Part shown: positions 17,222 through 26,164 of the stretch, piece after piece
Position numbering within the stretch: the first letter of the stretch is position 1
How the letters are laid out: each line of letters begins with the position of its first letter
Source of the DNA: JAYPLE01 sp047627515
GTDB lineage: Bacteria > Bacteroidota > Bacteroidia > Cytophagales > Cyclobacteriaceae
Direction of reading: 5' to 3'
NCBI GenBank assembly: GCA_047627515.1
Contig: JBLHTU010000003.1
Coordinates: 1-64,000, forward strand
DNA length: 64,000 nt
Made by a program: the position numbers and the translations under genes
Notes under the pieces: generated by a model
Told to the model about the DNA's origin: nothing
What the model saw: the letters and a program-made list of their open reading frames with translations, nothing else
The model's database searches: none

Positions 17222-17558
17222 AAATGGTAGGTATTGATAGGTAAATTATACAGTCGAGATTTCTAATATATATCAGAAGCAGCACCTTACAAAGCAAATA
17301 CTACTTTTTAGGTTTAATCATGGAGTGATTAGCTATTGATTGACAGTGAGTTAAATGAGATTTACGCTAAATGAGATTAATGTCTGATGAAACTGAGAGC
17401 CCTATTTTTAAGATTTGGGAATGAAGCGATTGATTCGTACCTGATTTTTTTGATGAAGGGCATACTATCTGCAAACTGTTCGATTACTTTGCAGATAATA
17501 AAGCAACAAATTTGTAGATCATTAGTTTTGCCATCAGCTACTAGTGAAATTTTTCTAT
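17222..17558. other. 337-bp divergent intergenic region with direct repeat and hairpin
   Basis: No convincing gene is seen; an open frame here has no RBS or protein-like features. TAAATGAGATT occurs twice in tandem (17352 and 17368, 16 bp apart). A 10-bp inverted repeat TATCTGCAAA / TTTGCAGATA (17466-17475, 17488-17497) with a 12-base loop lies about 60 bp before the SulP start. It lacks a T run, so it is more likely an operator or leader hairpin than a terminator. The region separates the unknown minus-strand gene from the bicarbonate block. Confidence 0.45.
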
Positions 17559-19121
17559 ATGAAAGAACTATTTAAGTATCCAGGCAATGACATTCCTGCA
17601 GGAATTGTTGTCTTTTTAGTTGCCTTACCGCTATGTCTTGGTATCGCTTTGGCAAGCGGCGCACCGCTCTTCTCTGGAATCGTTGCTGGAATCGTGGGTG
17701 GTATTATAGTGGGTGCGATCTCAGGGTCGCAATTGAGTGTAAGCGGACCAGCAGCCGGATTGACAGTAATTGTAATTACAGCGATTGAATCCCTTAATTC
17801 TTTTGAAGCATTCTTAACTGCCGTAATCATTGCCGGCGTTATTCAACTCATTTTAGGTTATCTGAAAGCTGGCGTCGTTGGACACTACTTCCCATCTGCT
17901 GTTATTAAGGGTATGCTTTCAGCCATCGGCCTGATTCTAATACTTAAACAAATACCGCACGCACTTGGTGATGACAGAGATTGGGAAGGTGATGATAGTT
18001 TTTTTCAGCCTGACGGTGAAAATACTTTCACTGAGATCATAATGGCAGTACAAAATATTGAGTTAAGTGCCTTGCTGATAAGCTGTACCTGCTTGACGAT
18101 CCTGATTCTATGGGATCAGAAATTTATGAAAGACTTAAAGTGGACTAAAATTGTACCTGGCCCGCTTGTGGCGGTTGTTTCAGGTATAACTCTCAATCAG
18201 CTATTTGGACTTATTTGGCCGACTGGAGTACTCACGGGTGTTCACATGGTTCAACTTCCGGTGACCGACTCTATTTCAAGTTTTATTGATGTGCTGGTCT
18301 TTCCTGATTTCTCAGCCTTAGGTAATCGTCAAGTCTATGTTGTGGGAGTCACCATTGCCATCGTTGCTAGTCTAGAAACACTTTTAAGCCTTGATGCTGT
18401 CGATAAATTGGATCCATACAAAAGGATTGCCCCTCAGAGTCGAGAGCTCAAAGCCCAAGGCGTGGGTAATATTGTTTCAGGGTTGCTTGGTGGTCTGCCT
18501 GTAACAGCTGTAATTGTAAGAAGTAGTGCCAATGTAACATCAGGAGGCCGCACAAAGCTGTCCGCAATTTTTCATGGGATACTCCTACTTTTATCTGTCG
18601 TTTTTTTTCCTTACGTGATGAATCTTATTCCTTTAAGTGCACTCGCAGCGATCTTACTGACTGTGGGATACAAACTAACTAAGCTTGAGCTTTATAGAAG
18701 TATGTTCAAAAAAGGCATGGATCAGTTCTTGCCTTTTGTCATAACTATCTTTGCCATACTACTGACGGATCTACTAGTTGGTATCACAATCGGTATGGTA
18801 ATCGGTATGGTTTTCGTTGTGAAAACGAATTTTCGAGCAGCCATCAACATCACGCAAGACAATAATAACTTCCTATTGAAACTCAATAAGGATGTTAGCT
18901 TTTTGAATAAGGCATTGCTGCGGAAGAAAATGGAATCAATTCCTGAAGGTGCTTATGTGATCATAGATGGTACCAAATCAGGATTCATCGATCAGGATAT
19001 CATGGAGACTATTCAAGATTTCAGAGAGATGGCATTACACAAAGACATCACAGTAGAAATCAAAAAGACTGCTAGCAGTCAAAACGAATTATTTAAAGAC
19101 CTAAGTCCACAAGAAGAATGA
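17559..19121 (+). CDS. SulP-family anion (probable bicarbonate) transporter
   Basis: About 520 residues from the ATG at 17559; an in-frame GTG lies 15 bp earlier. The SulP core shows DIPAGIVVFLVALPLCLGIALASGA at the start and a VSGPAAGLTVIV loop in helix 3, with 12-14 hydrophobic helices. The C-terminal 80 residues form a reduced STAS-like domain (GAYVIIDGTKSGFIDQDI). SulP members carry bicarbonate, sulfate or other anions. The ATGA overlap with a carbonic anhydrase gene and the SbtA/SbtB genes that follow make bicarbonate (BicA-like, Na+-coupled) the likely substrate. Confidence 0.88.
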   Translation: MKELFKYPGNDIPAGIVVFLVALPLCLGIALASGAPLFSGIVAGIVGGIIVGAISGSQLSVSGPAAGLTVIVITAIESLNSFEAFLTAVIIAGVIQLILGYLKAGVVGHYFPSAVIKGMLSAIGLILILKQIPHALGDDRDWEGDDSFFQPDGENTFTEIIMAVQNIELSALLISCTCLTILILWDQKFMKDLKWTKIVPGPLVAVVSGITLNQLFGLIWPTGVLTGVHMVQLPVTDSISSFIDVLVFPDFSALGNRQVYVVGVTIAIVASLETLLSLDAVDKLDPYKRIAPQSRELKAQGVGNIVSGLLGGLPVTAVIVRSSANVTSGGRTKLSAIFHGILLLLSVVFFPYVMNLIPLSALAAILLTVGYKLTKLELYRSMFKKGMDQFLPFVITIFAILLTDLLVGITIGMVIGMVFVVKTNFRAAINITQDNNNFLLKLNKDVSFLNKALLRKKMESIPEGAYVIIDGTKSGFIDQDIMETIQDFREMALHKDITVEIKKTASSQNELFKDLSPQEE

Positions 19122-19777
19122 AAGCATACGAAAAATTACTCCTTGAAAACAAAGCTTGGGCGCAGGAAAAGCTACAGATCGATGGAAAGTACTTTGAGAA
19201 TATGTCCAAAGGACAACATCCCGGATATCTATGGATCGGTTGCTCCGACAGTCGTATTTCCGCAAATGAAATAACTAATTCTGAGACAGGAGAGATTTTT
19301 GTACACAGAAACATTGCGAACTTAGTCTCTCATACTGACTTGAATTTACTGAGTGTGCTTCAATATGCAGTGGAAGAGCTCGAGGTAAATCACATCATTA
19401 TCTGCGGACACTACGGATGCAGTGGTATCAAAGCAAGTATGGATATGCAACACCATGGCTTGATGAACAAATGGCTTTGGAATATAAAAAATGTCTATCG
19501 CCAGCACACGGATGAATTATCAGGGATTACTGATCAAGAAAAACGTTCTGATAGACTCTCTGAATTGAATGTCAAAGAGCAAGTATTAAACCTCGCAAAG
19601 ACTAGTATCATACAGCACGCATGGGGGAAACAAAAGAAGCCATGTCTACATGGCTGGATTTACGATATGAAATCGGGGCTGATCAAAGACATCCTAAAAA
19701 TGGATCATAACTCAGAAATTGAAGATATTTATAAGTTCAATTTCAATAGAAATCCGGATCATTACGGATTTTATTGA
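19118..19777 (+). CDS. Beta-class carbonic anhydrase
   Basis: A 219-residue enzyme interconverting CO2 and bicarbonate. WIGCSDSRI supplies Cys42, Asp44 and Arg46, and IICGHYGCSG supplies His98 and Cys101, so all zinc ligands and the Asp-Arg dyad are present. No signal peptide, hence cytosolic. It overlaps the SulP gene by 4 bp (ATGA) and precedes the SbtA gene by 15 bp. Position suggests it equilibrates bicarbonate brought in by the two neighbouring transporters. Confidence 0.95.
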   Translation: MKAYEKLLLENKAWAQEKLQIDGKYFENMSKGQHPGYLWIGCSDSRISANEITNSETGEIFVHRNIANLVSHTDLNLLSVLQYAVEELEVNHIIICGHYGCSGIKASMDMQHHGLMNKWLWNIKNVYRQHTDELSGITDQEKRSDRLSELNVKEQVLNLAKTSIIQHAWGKQKKPCLHGWIYDMKSGLIKDILKMDHNSEIEDIYKFNFNRNPDHYGFY

Positions 19778-19792
19778 CTTAACTAAACCTAC

Positions 19793-20740
19793 GTGTTTCA
19801 AAGTTTACTAGATCCTTCAATTCTATTCTTCATACTAGGAGTAATAGCTGTTTGGATCAACAGCGATCTTGACTTCCCACATCCTTTGCCGCGATTCCTA
19901 TCCTATTACCTACTTGTAGCTATAGGTATGAAAGGAGGATTTGAATTGTCGCATACGGAACTTTCTTTCGAAGTCATTTCACCTTTAGTGGCCGCTGTTA
20001 CTTTTTCTTTTATTGCGCCGATTTATCTATTCTTTATCCTTAAGAAACAGACAACTGTCGAAAATGCTGGCGCGATAGCGGCAACATATGGGTCCGTAAG
20101 TGCAGTTACGTTTATTTCAGCTGTCTCATTTCTAGAGAACAACAGCATCATGTTTGGTGGCTACATGGTTGCAGCTCTTGCATTAATGGAAAGTCCGGCT
20201 ATTATCTCTGGTCTTGTTTTGACTTTTACTTCAGGAAAGGAAAACGCAAAAGGAAAGATCAAACACGCAGTCAAAGAATCATTAACCAATGGATCTGTAG
20301 TGCTACTTCTGGGCAGTATGCTAATTGCCTTTTTATCCAAACCGGGAACAGATCAGACCTTAGACATATTTATCAATGCCTTATTCAAGGGGCTACTATG
20401 CCTTTTCTTATTGGACATGGGTATTGTCGCCGCAAAGCGTCTAAAAGCGTTAAGATCGCAAGGCAAGTTCTTCATAGCATTTGCCCTCCTAGTCCCATTA
20501 GCTCATGCCGCATTAGCCATTTTGGTCACCTATCTTTTGGGTCTATCCAAAGGTGATGGTTTGTTACTCTGTGTATTATTTGCGAGTGGATCTTATATTG
20601 CTGTTCCTGCAGCAGTTAGAGCGGCATTGCCCAAGGCTAATCCTGGGCTCTTTGTCCCTATGTCATTAGCGATTACTTTTCCATTCAATATCATAATAGG
20701 TATTCCGTTGTATTACTATCTCATAGACCTTATCGTATGA
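19793..20740 (+). CDS. sbtA: SbtA-type sodium-dependent bicarbonate transporter
   Basis: A 315-residue membrane protein (GTG start) of the SbtA family, with ten hydrophobic helices in two inverted halves. Recognisable segments are LDFPHPLPRFLSYYLLVAIGMKGG near the start, AATYGSVSAVTFISA in the middle and ASGSYIAVPAAVRAALPKANPGL near the end. Cyanobacterial SbtA is a high-affinity Na+/HCO3- symporter. The call is strengthened by the ATGA overlap with an SbtB-like PII gene. It is about 60 residues shorter than cyanobacterial SbtA, chiefly in the cytosolic loop, as in other heterotroph homologues. Confidence 0.88.
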   Translation: MFQSLLDPSILFFILGVIAVWINSDLDFPHPLPRFLSYYLLVAIGMKGGFELSHTELSFEVISPLVAAVTFSFIAPIYLFFILKKQTTVENAGAIAATYGSVSAVTFISAVSFLENNSIMFGGYMVAALALMESPAIISGLVLTFTSGKENAKGKIKHAVKESLTNGSVVLLLGSMLIAFLSKPGTDQTLDIFINALFKGLLCLFLLDMGIVAAKRLKALRSQGKFFIAFALLVPLAHAALAILVTYLLGLSKGDGLLLCVLFASGSYIAVPAAVRAALPKANPGLFVPMSLAITFPFNIIIGIPLYYYLIDLIV

Positions 20741-21030
20741 AGCCGATCAAACGCATAGAAGTTATCATCAGCAAGCGGGGCGCTGAAACGCTTACAAAAT
20801 TATTAGATACACATAAGATTCAAGGGTACTCACGTATCAAGAATGTAGAAGGGGCAGGAGATACTTTTTCACGGGATGGAGATTACCCTTCAGACGTTTT
20901 CTCGAATAATTGCATCATCATTGGTTGTAGCGAAGATCAATTCAACCAAATTAAAGAAGAGCTTAGAATCCTTTTGACAGAAAATAGTGGTTTCTGTATG
21001 GTCTCAGATGCAAATATGCTTATTCATTGA
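20737..21030 (+). CDS. sbtB: PII-like SbtB regulator of the bicarbonate transporter
   Basis: A 97-residue PII-fold protein: IKRIEVIISKRGAETLTKLLD, then KIQGYSRIKNVEGAG, and the closing ELRILLTENSGFCMVSDANM. SbtB binds cAMP, AMP or ADP/ATP and plugs SbtA when inorganic carbon is plentiful. The T-loop region (FSRDGDYPSDVFSNN) differs from glutamine-sensing GlnB and has no uridylylation Tyr. It overlaps sbtA by 4 bp. The assignment rests on fold and context. Confidence 0.88.
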   Translation: MKPIKRIEVIISKRGAETLTKLLDTHKIQGYSRIKNVEGAGDTFSRDGDYPSDVFSNNCIIIGCSEDQFNQIKEELRILLTENSGFCMVSDANMLIH

Positions 21031-21031
21031 T

Positions 21032-21211
21032 ATGAGGTTATCGACGCGAACCTGGATTATTTTAGCGTTACTTGTAGCCTTGATCGGCTGCACACCAAAA
21101 TCGCATGTAGTAAAGGTCGTCAAACCAAAAAAACACTATAGCTGGTACAATGCCCAAAAACATAAAAACCAAAAACGCACCAAAATTGTGCGAATGAAAT
21201 CTCAACACTGA
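21032..21211 (+). CDS. Small lysine-rich lipoprotein
   Basis: A 59-residue protein from the ATG at 21032, directly after the sbtB stop. MRLSTRTWIILALLVALIGC is a lipoprotein signal with lipobox LIGC. The mature part of about 40 residues is strongly basic with aromatic residues (HYSWYNAQKHKNQKRTK). The stop overlaps the start of the gamma-glutamyltransferase gene (TGATG). No family is recognised. A charge-based interaction with the cell wall, outer membrane lipid or nucleic acid is a guess. Confidence 0.65.
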   Translation: MRLSTRTWIILALLVALIGCTPKSHVVKVVKPKKHYSWYNAQKHKNQKRTKIVRMKSQH

Positions 21212-22917
21212 TGAAAAACTATCTATCTCCGCTCCTACTATTAATATTTATCCAATTTGCCTGTGAGCCATCGCAAACTGCTAAAGAAAAACCAGTTGTC
21301 ATGGGTATATTAGGTGATTCTGCCATGGTTGTGACAGCTCATCCTATGGCATCAGAGGCTGGTGTTCAAATACTTCGAAAAGGTGGCAATGCTATTGATG
21401 CAGCCGTAGCTGTTCATTTTGCCTTACAATGTGTCTTCCCAGAAGCGGGAAACATAGGTGGAGGTGGGTTCGCAGTCATTCGCACTACAGACGGGTCATT
21501 CAATTCATTGGACTTTCGTGAAAAGGCTCCTATGTCTGCAACACATGATATGTACTTGGATGATAATGGAGATGTCATCTCAGAAAAAAGTCGAATTGGC
21601 CACTTAGCAGCTGGCGTACCGGGTTCTGTGGCAGGCATGTGGCAAATGCACCAAAAGTACGGAAAACTGCCATGGGCTGAATTACTTAAACCCGCGATTA
21701 GAATTGCCCACTTTGGTTACCCGATCACAGAACTAGCTGCAAATAACTTCAATGCAAAGCAGGAAGAATTTACTGAAACAAATAGATTCAAACCTTGGAC
21801 GGTCAAAGATGGAGGATGGCAAGCTGGAGACTCAGTGAAACAACCTGAACTGGCGGCCACACTCAGCTTCATACAATCAAACGGTCGAGATGGTTTTTAC
21901 AAAGGCATCGTTGCGGATCAGATTGTAAAGGAGATGCAGCTAGGTGGTGGTCTGATCAGTTACGAGGATTTACGACAGTATGAAGCAAAATGGCGGACAC
22001 CTGTATACGGAGATTACAAAAACCATACAATTATTTCTATGCCGCCACCATCAAGTGGAGGAGTGGCCGTAATACAATTGCTTCAAGGTGCTGAGTTTTT
22101 TGACTTCTCAAAGACGGGTCATAATACGGTAGAAACCATTCACTTAAAAACCGAGTTAGAAAGAAGAGTCTACGCAGACCGTGCAACGTACCTAGGCGAT
22201 CCAGACTATTATGAGGTACCAGTGGATATGCTACTGGATACAGCCTATAATTATGATAGGTTCTCAACTATCTCTCGATCAAGTAAGACGAACTCCACAG
22301 ACATCAAAGAAGGTACAGTGGAGATTATCGAAAGCGTCCAGACCACGCACTACTCCATCGTAGATCACCAAGGCAATGCTGTTTCGATTACGACCACGTT
22401 GAATGGATACTACGGATGTAAAGTCATGGTGCAAGGAGCAGGTTTTTTCCTCAACAATGAAATGGACGATTTTAGTGCAAAACCAGGAATTCCTAATCAG
22501 TTTGGGTTGGTGGGCGCAGAGGCAAATGCCATAGCCCCCGGTAAAAGAATGCTCAGCAGTATGACGCCCACCATGGTTGAAAAAGACGGTCGACTTTTAC
22601 TAGTAACCGGTACGCCAGGAGGCGCGACTATTATCACTTCTGTCTTTCAAAATATTGTAAATGTGATAGACTTCGATATGAATATGCAAGAGGCAGTGAA
22701 CGCTAAAAGATTTCACAGCCAATGGCTACCTGATGCTATCATTATGGAGGAAGGAGCTTTGACCACAGATGATAGCCTCAAACTAACGGGACTAGGTCAT
22801 GAACTGAGATCTCGCAGATCTATCGGTAAAGTCGATGCAATAATGGTCACGCCTGATGGGAAACTAGAAGGTGCTGCGGATTATCTGAGAGGTGATGATA
22901 CCGCTATTGGTTACTAA
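21211..22917 (+). CDS. ggt: Gamma-glutamyltransferase, lipoprotein form
   Basis: A 568-residue Ntn hydrolase that transfers or hydrolyses the gamma-glutamyl group of glutathione and related peptides. The lipobox FACE is near residue 18. The large subunit has GGNAIDAAVAVHFAL and the GNIGGGGFAVIR loop. Self-cleavage is expected before Thr379 in TTHYSIVD, which becomes the nucleophile, and MLSSMTPTMV and GTPGGATIITS complete the active site. It is anchored in the periplasm or at the outer membrane. It follows the small lipoprotein with a 1-bp overlap and converges with the OmpA gene by 4 bp. Confidence 0.93.
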   Translation: MKNYLSPLLLLIFIQFACEPSQTAKEKPVVMGILGDSAMVVTAHPMASEAGVQILRKGGNAIDAAVAVHFALQCVFPEAGNIGGGGFAVIRTTDGSFNSLDFREKAPMSATHDMYLDDNGDVISEKSRIGHLAAGVPGSVAGMWQMHQKYGKLPWAELLKPAIRIAHFGYPITELAANNFNAKQEEFTETNRFKPWTVKDGGWQAGDSVKQPELAATLSFIQSNGRDGFYKGIVADQIVKEMQLGGGLISYEDLRQYEAKWRTPVYGDYKNHTIISMPPPSSGGVAVIQLLQGAEFFDFSKTGHNTVETIHLKTELERRVYADRATYLGDPDYYEVPVDMLLDTAYNYDRFSTISRSSKTNSTDIKEGTVEIIESVQTTHYSIVDHQGNAVSITTTLNGYYGCKVMVQGAGFFLNNEMDDFSAKPGIPNQFGLVGAEANAIAPGKRMLSSMTPTMVEKDGRLLLVTGTPGGATIITSVFQNIVNVIDFDMNMQEAVNAKRFHSQWLPDAIIMEEGALTTDDSLKLTGLGHELRSRRSIGKVDAIMVTPDGKLEGAADYLRGDDTAIGY

Positions 22918-24458
22918 TTTTCAGTAATTGTAAACTCTACTCGTCGATTCAATTTCCTATTGCTTTCGGAGGTATTTGGCACTAGTGGCTGATTACCTCC
23001 AAACCCTTTGCCGGTTAACCTTTTGAAGTCTACTTCTGCCTTTATTAGGTAATTCTTAACGACCGTTACACGCTCATTCGATAATTGAAGATTCAATGCA
23101 GGATCACCAACATTATCCGTATGGCCTGCCAACTGTATCTTGATAGTAGGATTTTCATTTAACATTTCTATCACTAGGTCAAGTTCCTTTTCAGAGCCTT
23201 CCACAAAATTTGCTGTACCCTGATAAAACAACACGTTGCTTAACTGAATTGTAAGTCCCAAATCCAATGGCTCTAATGTGATTTGAAAGGTGTCTGTGCT
23301 GGATAAGTCTGAAGCTGAAATGACCAGCTCTTTTGACAAATACCCAGCGGACTTTGCTAAGACTTTCACATCGGTGACCTCCTCAAAATCAATTGACCCA
23401 GGTACACGTAAGGTTACGACTTGACCATCATAGGTCAATCTAATATCTCCTTGAATGGTATCACCCGATTCCTGATTTGTAAGGGTAAAAGAGCGATTGT
23501 ATAGCTGTTCCTCTTCTAATACCTCAAAAACCTGAAGTGAGCTCGTGTCTTCTAGTATATCTGTGGTGATAGGGATACGACGAAGGTCACCATAGCCGTC
23601 GCTATCAGTTGTCGACGCATAATATGCAAAATCCCCCCCTGGATCTAACATAAATGACGTCTCTGCTCCTACCGTATTGACTAGTGGGCCTATATTCTTA
23701 GGTTCCGTCCAGTTCTGCCAGGTATCATCTACTCTGGATGTGACATAGATATCAAAGCTTCCTTCTCCTTCATCACGGCCATTGGAGCTAAAAAAAAGCG
23801 TCTCATTGTCACTAGCCAAAAAAGGTGTGTACTCTTGAAAGGCTGTATTCAGTCGATAACCCATATTCTTGGGCGCTGACCAATTACCATCGGCTTGCAA
23901 ATGCATCACATATAAATCCTCCACCCCAAAGGAACTAGTACTCTCCATAGCGAGAACAATATGTTGACCATTAGCACTAATACTGCCAGTTTGATGCTCG
24001 CTGATATTGTTAAAGTACGGGATAGAGAGCTTCCTGCCGTTTGAAATACTGCCTTGCGCATAATCACCTAGCCAAATCTCACCTCTATATACGCCTCGAT
24101 CAAAATAAGTTGCATTATACAGAACAAGCTTACCTTGGTTCACAAATCCTATGGGTGAGTTGAATTGACTGGGCTGTACATTAGTCGATGGCTTACGATT
24201 CATCCAGTTTTCTGATTTGTACTCCGCAACCCAGATGTCACCGGGATTACTCACTCCACCCACGTTAGACACATGGCCTTTCGTTGTGAAAAGCATTTCC
24301 TGACCTGAAGGATGAATAGCTATATAGCCTTCATCATAGACTGTATTAATGGAGTCCAGTGCTTCACTTTCGCCATAAAACTGAATAAGATCAGTTACTT
24401 GAGCGAACGATTGAAGCTGTGATAAATAGGTAAGGACAGATAATAAGAAAATTCGCAT
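22914..24458 (-). CDS. OmpA-family protein with PD40/WD40-like propeller
   Basis: A 514-residue exported protein: signal peptide (MRIFLLSVLTYLSQLQSFAQ), then about 300 residues of PD40-type repeats (EMLFTTKG, NETLFFSSNGRDEGEGSFDIYV, GGDFAYYASTTDSDGYGDL), then a C-terminal OmpA peptidoglycan-binding domain with LAGHTDNVGDPALNLQLSNERV and NRKLNRRVEFTI. The usual Bacteroidota form has TPR-PD40-OmpA and is linked to type IX secretion (PorE-like) or gliding; this one lacks the TPR part. It should tether to peptidoglycan in the periplasm. Confidence 0.88.
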   Translation of the reverse strand: MRIFLLSVLTYLSQLQSFAQVTDLIQFYGESEALDSINTVYDEGYIAIHPSGQEMLFTTKGHVSNVGGVSNPGDIWVAEYKSENWMNRKPSTNVQPSQFNSPIGFVNQGKLVLYNATYFDRGVYRGEIWLGDYAQGSISNGRKLSIPYFNNISEHQTGSISANGQHIVLAMESTSSFGVEDLYVMHLQADGNWSAPKNMGYRLNTAFQEYTPFLASDNETLFFSSNGRDEGEGSFDIYVTSRVDDTWQNWTEPKNIGPLVNTVGAETSFMLDPGGDFAYYASTTDSDGYGDLRRIPITTDILEDTSSLQVFEVLEEEQLYNRSFTLTNQESGDTIQGDIRLTYDGQVVTLRVPGSIDFEEVTDVKVLAKSAGYLSKELVISASDLSSTDTFQITLEPLDLGLTIQLSNVLFYQGTANFVEGSEKELDLVIEMLNENPTIKIQLAGHTDNVGDPALNLQLSNERVTVVKNYLIKAEVDFKRLTGKGFGGNQPLVPNTSESNRKLNRRVEFTITEN

Positions 24459-24463
24459 TTATA

Positions 24464-24481
24464 ATTATTTGTATAAATAAT
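24464..24481. promoter_or_regulatory. AT-rich palindrome upstream of the OmpA/PD40 gene
   Basis: ATTATTT-GTAT-AAATAAT forms perfect 7-bp arms and ends 5 bp before the ATG of the minus-strand OmpA gene. It could be an operator or a translation-initiation hairpin; its low complexity makes chance occurrence possible. Confidence 0.25.
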
Positions 24482-24598
24482 AGGGATTAAACAACCACAC
24501 GCCTATTTTAATATTGATATACATATTTTAAATTGTATAAGATTGTGAGATTTTAGAAACGTGCACGATAAATTCCGGCGCAAAGGTCGGGATTTTTC

Positions 24599-25522
24599 TT
24601 AATACCCAGATGAACGATCGATAAGATTTAAAAGTGCCTCTCCTCTTGATAGCCTTTCAACATTTTCGGCAATCATTGGAACTGCAGCGCCAAGCTTAGT
24701 AACAACAGCTATGTGTGGCGTAACAACAACCTTGGGATGCGACCAGAGCGGGTCTGAGGATGGGAGTGGTTCTACAGGGAAAACATCTAAGAATGCTCCC
24801 TTCAATCTCCCCGATTCCAATGCTTGCAGTATGTCTCCATTTACTTGATGTTGACCACGGCCGACATTGATCAGATAGCTACCTGGCTTCATCTTCATAA
24901 AGAGAGACTTATTTAAAATCGACATTGTTTGCTTTGTTGCTGGCAACATACACACGAGCACATCAGTGATACTCAGAAAATCCTCAAGTTGATCTTCGAC
25001 GAAGCTTTTCACTCCTTCAATTTCCTTTCGACTTTTGCTCCAACCGCAAACATTAAAACCAAGCATCACCAGTTTTCTAGCTAAATCGCTGCCTAATTGG
25101 CCTAACCCCATAAGACCAACGCGAAGATGTCGCTCTGGATCAGCCTCTTGATTCCAAATCCTCTTTTCCTGATGAATGCGATACTCGTCAAACTTCCGTT
25201 CAAAATAAGTAATAGCACCTATACAATAGATCGACATAGGTCCACTAAGTTCTTCGCTGACGACTCTTACGATTGGCATTTGACTAGGTAACAGCGGGTC
25301 AGAAAGTATATGATCTACCCCCGCACCCAGACTACAGACCAGCTTCACATTGATAAAACGCTTAAAAAAATCATGAGAATGATTCCAAAGAATAGCAATA
25401 TCGACCTCATTAGGATGCTGTACTTCATCGGAAACCATCACTGTATCACTGGGTAGTGCTTCTCTTAAGGCTTTGACCCAGGGAACAAGGTTTTTAGTTT
25501 TAGAATCAAGTGCTATGATCAT
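24599..25522 (-). CDS. D-2-hydroxyacid dehydrogenase, GhrA-like
   Basis: A 307-residue NAD(P)H-dependent oxidoreductase. The Rossmann fingerprint is VGLMGLGQLGSDLA (about 138-151), followed by GWSKS, whose basic residues suggest NADPH preference as in GhrA. INVGRGQHQV carries the substrate-side Arg, FPVEPLPSSDPLW the catalytic Glu region, and VTPHIA the catalytic His. GhrA enzymes reduce glyoxylate and hydroxypyruvate. Its start overlaps the glycosylase gene upstream by 17 bp, so the pair is probably one transcript. Confidence 0.85.
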   Translation of the reverse strand: MIIALDSKTKNLVPWVKALREALPSDTVMVSDEVQHPNEVDIAILWNHSHDFFKRFINVKLVCSLGAGVDHILSDPLLPSQMPIVRVVSEELSGPMSIYCIGAITYFERKFDEYRIHQEKRIWNQEADPERHLRVGLMGLGQLGSDLARKLVMLGFNVCGWSKSRKEIEGVKSFVEDQLEDFLSITDVLVCMLPATKQTMSILNKSLFMKMKPGSYLINVGRGQHQVNGDILQALESGRLKGAFLDVFPVEPLPSSDPLWSHPKVVVTPHIAVVTKLGAAVPMIAENVERLSRGEALLNLIDRSSGY

Positions 25523-26135
25523 CGAAGGGTTTTTGTGCTAATTTACTTAGTGCAGGATCATCCTTGATAAAGAATCTCCACGGCAATAATGCGTCTTCTC
25601 CAGCATAGTCTATACCCACTCTTCTATCAGCGGTGATTTCGACCGTATGATTAGAAGCAGATTCAATCCATACCTCATCACCTGTAAGATCAATGCCATT
25701 ATGGAAATTAGAGAAACCCATAGCTTTGGCCGTCAATCCAGGTCCCGATGCTGCTCTGACACCAGCATCTTTGCCTAGTCTTCTAATCATAGCAGTCCTT
25801 CCTACTATTGGCTCTATTGCTCTGATCAATATTGCGTCAGCAAAACCAACCTCATTGGTCACCACATTAAACATTTGATGAATACCATAACATAAGTAGA
25901 CATAGGCTCTTCCTGCCTTCTCGTACATCATTTTTGTACGATCAGTCTGTCTACCAAAGGCATGACTTGCCCGATCTAGTCGTCTATCATATGCCTCAGT
26001 TTCAATGATTCGACCTGAAGTGAATTCACCGTTGATTTGGCTGCATAAATATTTTCCGACCAGATCACGCGCTATTTCCACTACATTTGGGCGATTATAA
26101 AACGACTTTTCTAGTTTTACGTACTTATCATTCAT
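25506..26135 (-). CDS. DNA-3-methyladenine glycosylase (AAG/MPG family)
   Basis: About 209 residues from the ATG at 26135 (an in-frame GTG lies 6 bp earlier). AAG-fold motifs are clear: ARDLVGKYLC, GRIIETEAYDRRLDRASHAFG with the catalytic Glu in IETEAY and the SHAF DNA-contact motif, RTKMMYEKAGRAYVYLCYGIHQMFNVV, and ILIRAIEP. The enzyme flips out and removes alkylated and deaminated purines (3-methyladenine, hypoxanthine, ethenoadenine). The call is firm. Confidence 0.93.
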   Translation of the reverse strand: MNDKYVKLEKSFYNRPNVVEIARDLVGKYLCSQINGEFTSGRIIETEAYDRRLDRASHAFGRQTDRTKMMYEKAGRAYVYLCYGIHQMFNVVTNEVGFADAILIRAIEPIVGRTAMIRRLGKDAGVRAASGPGLTAKAMGFSNFHNGIDLTGDEVWIESASNHTVEITADRRVGIDYAGEDALLPWRFFIKDDPALSKLAQKPFDDHST

Positions 26136-26164
26136 TGTCACATTAATTACCCATCAATTATATC

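Noticed and set aside
17387..17575. Open frame before the SulP gene
   Set aside because: It overlaps the SulP start and the hairpin; no RBS, signal or domain.
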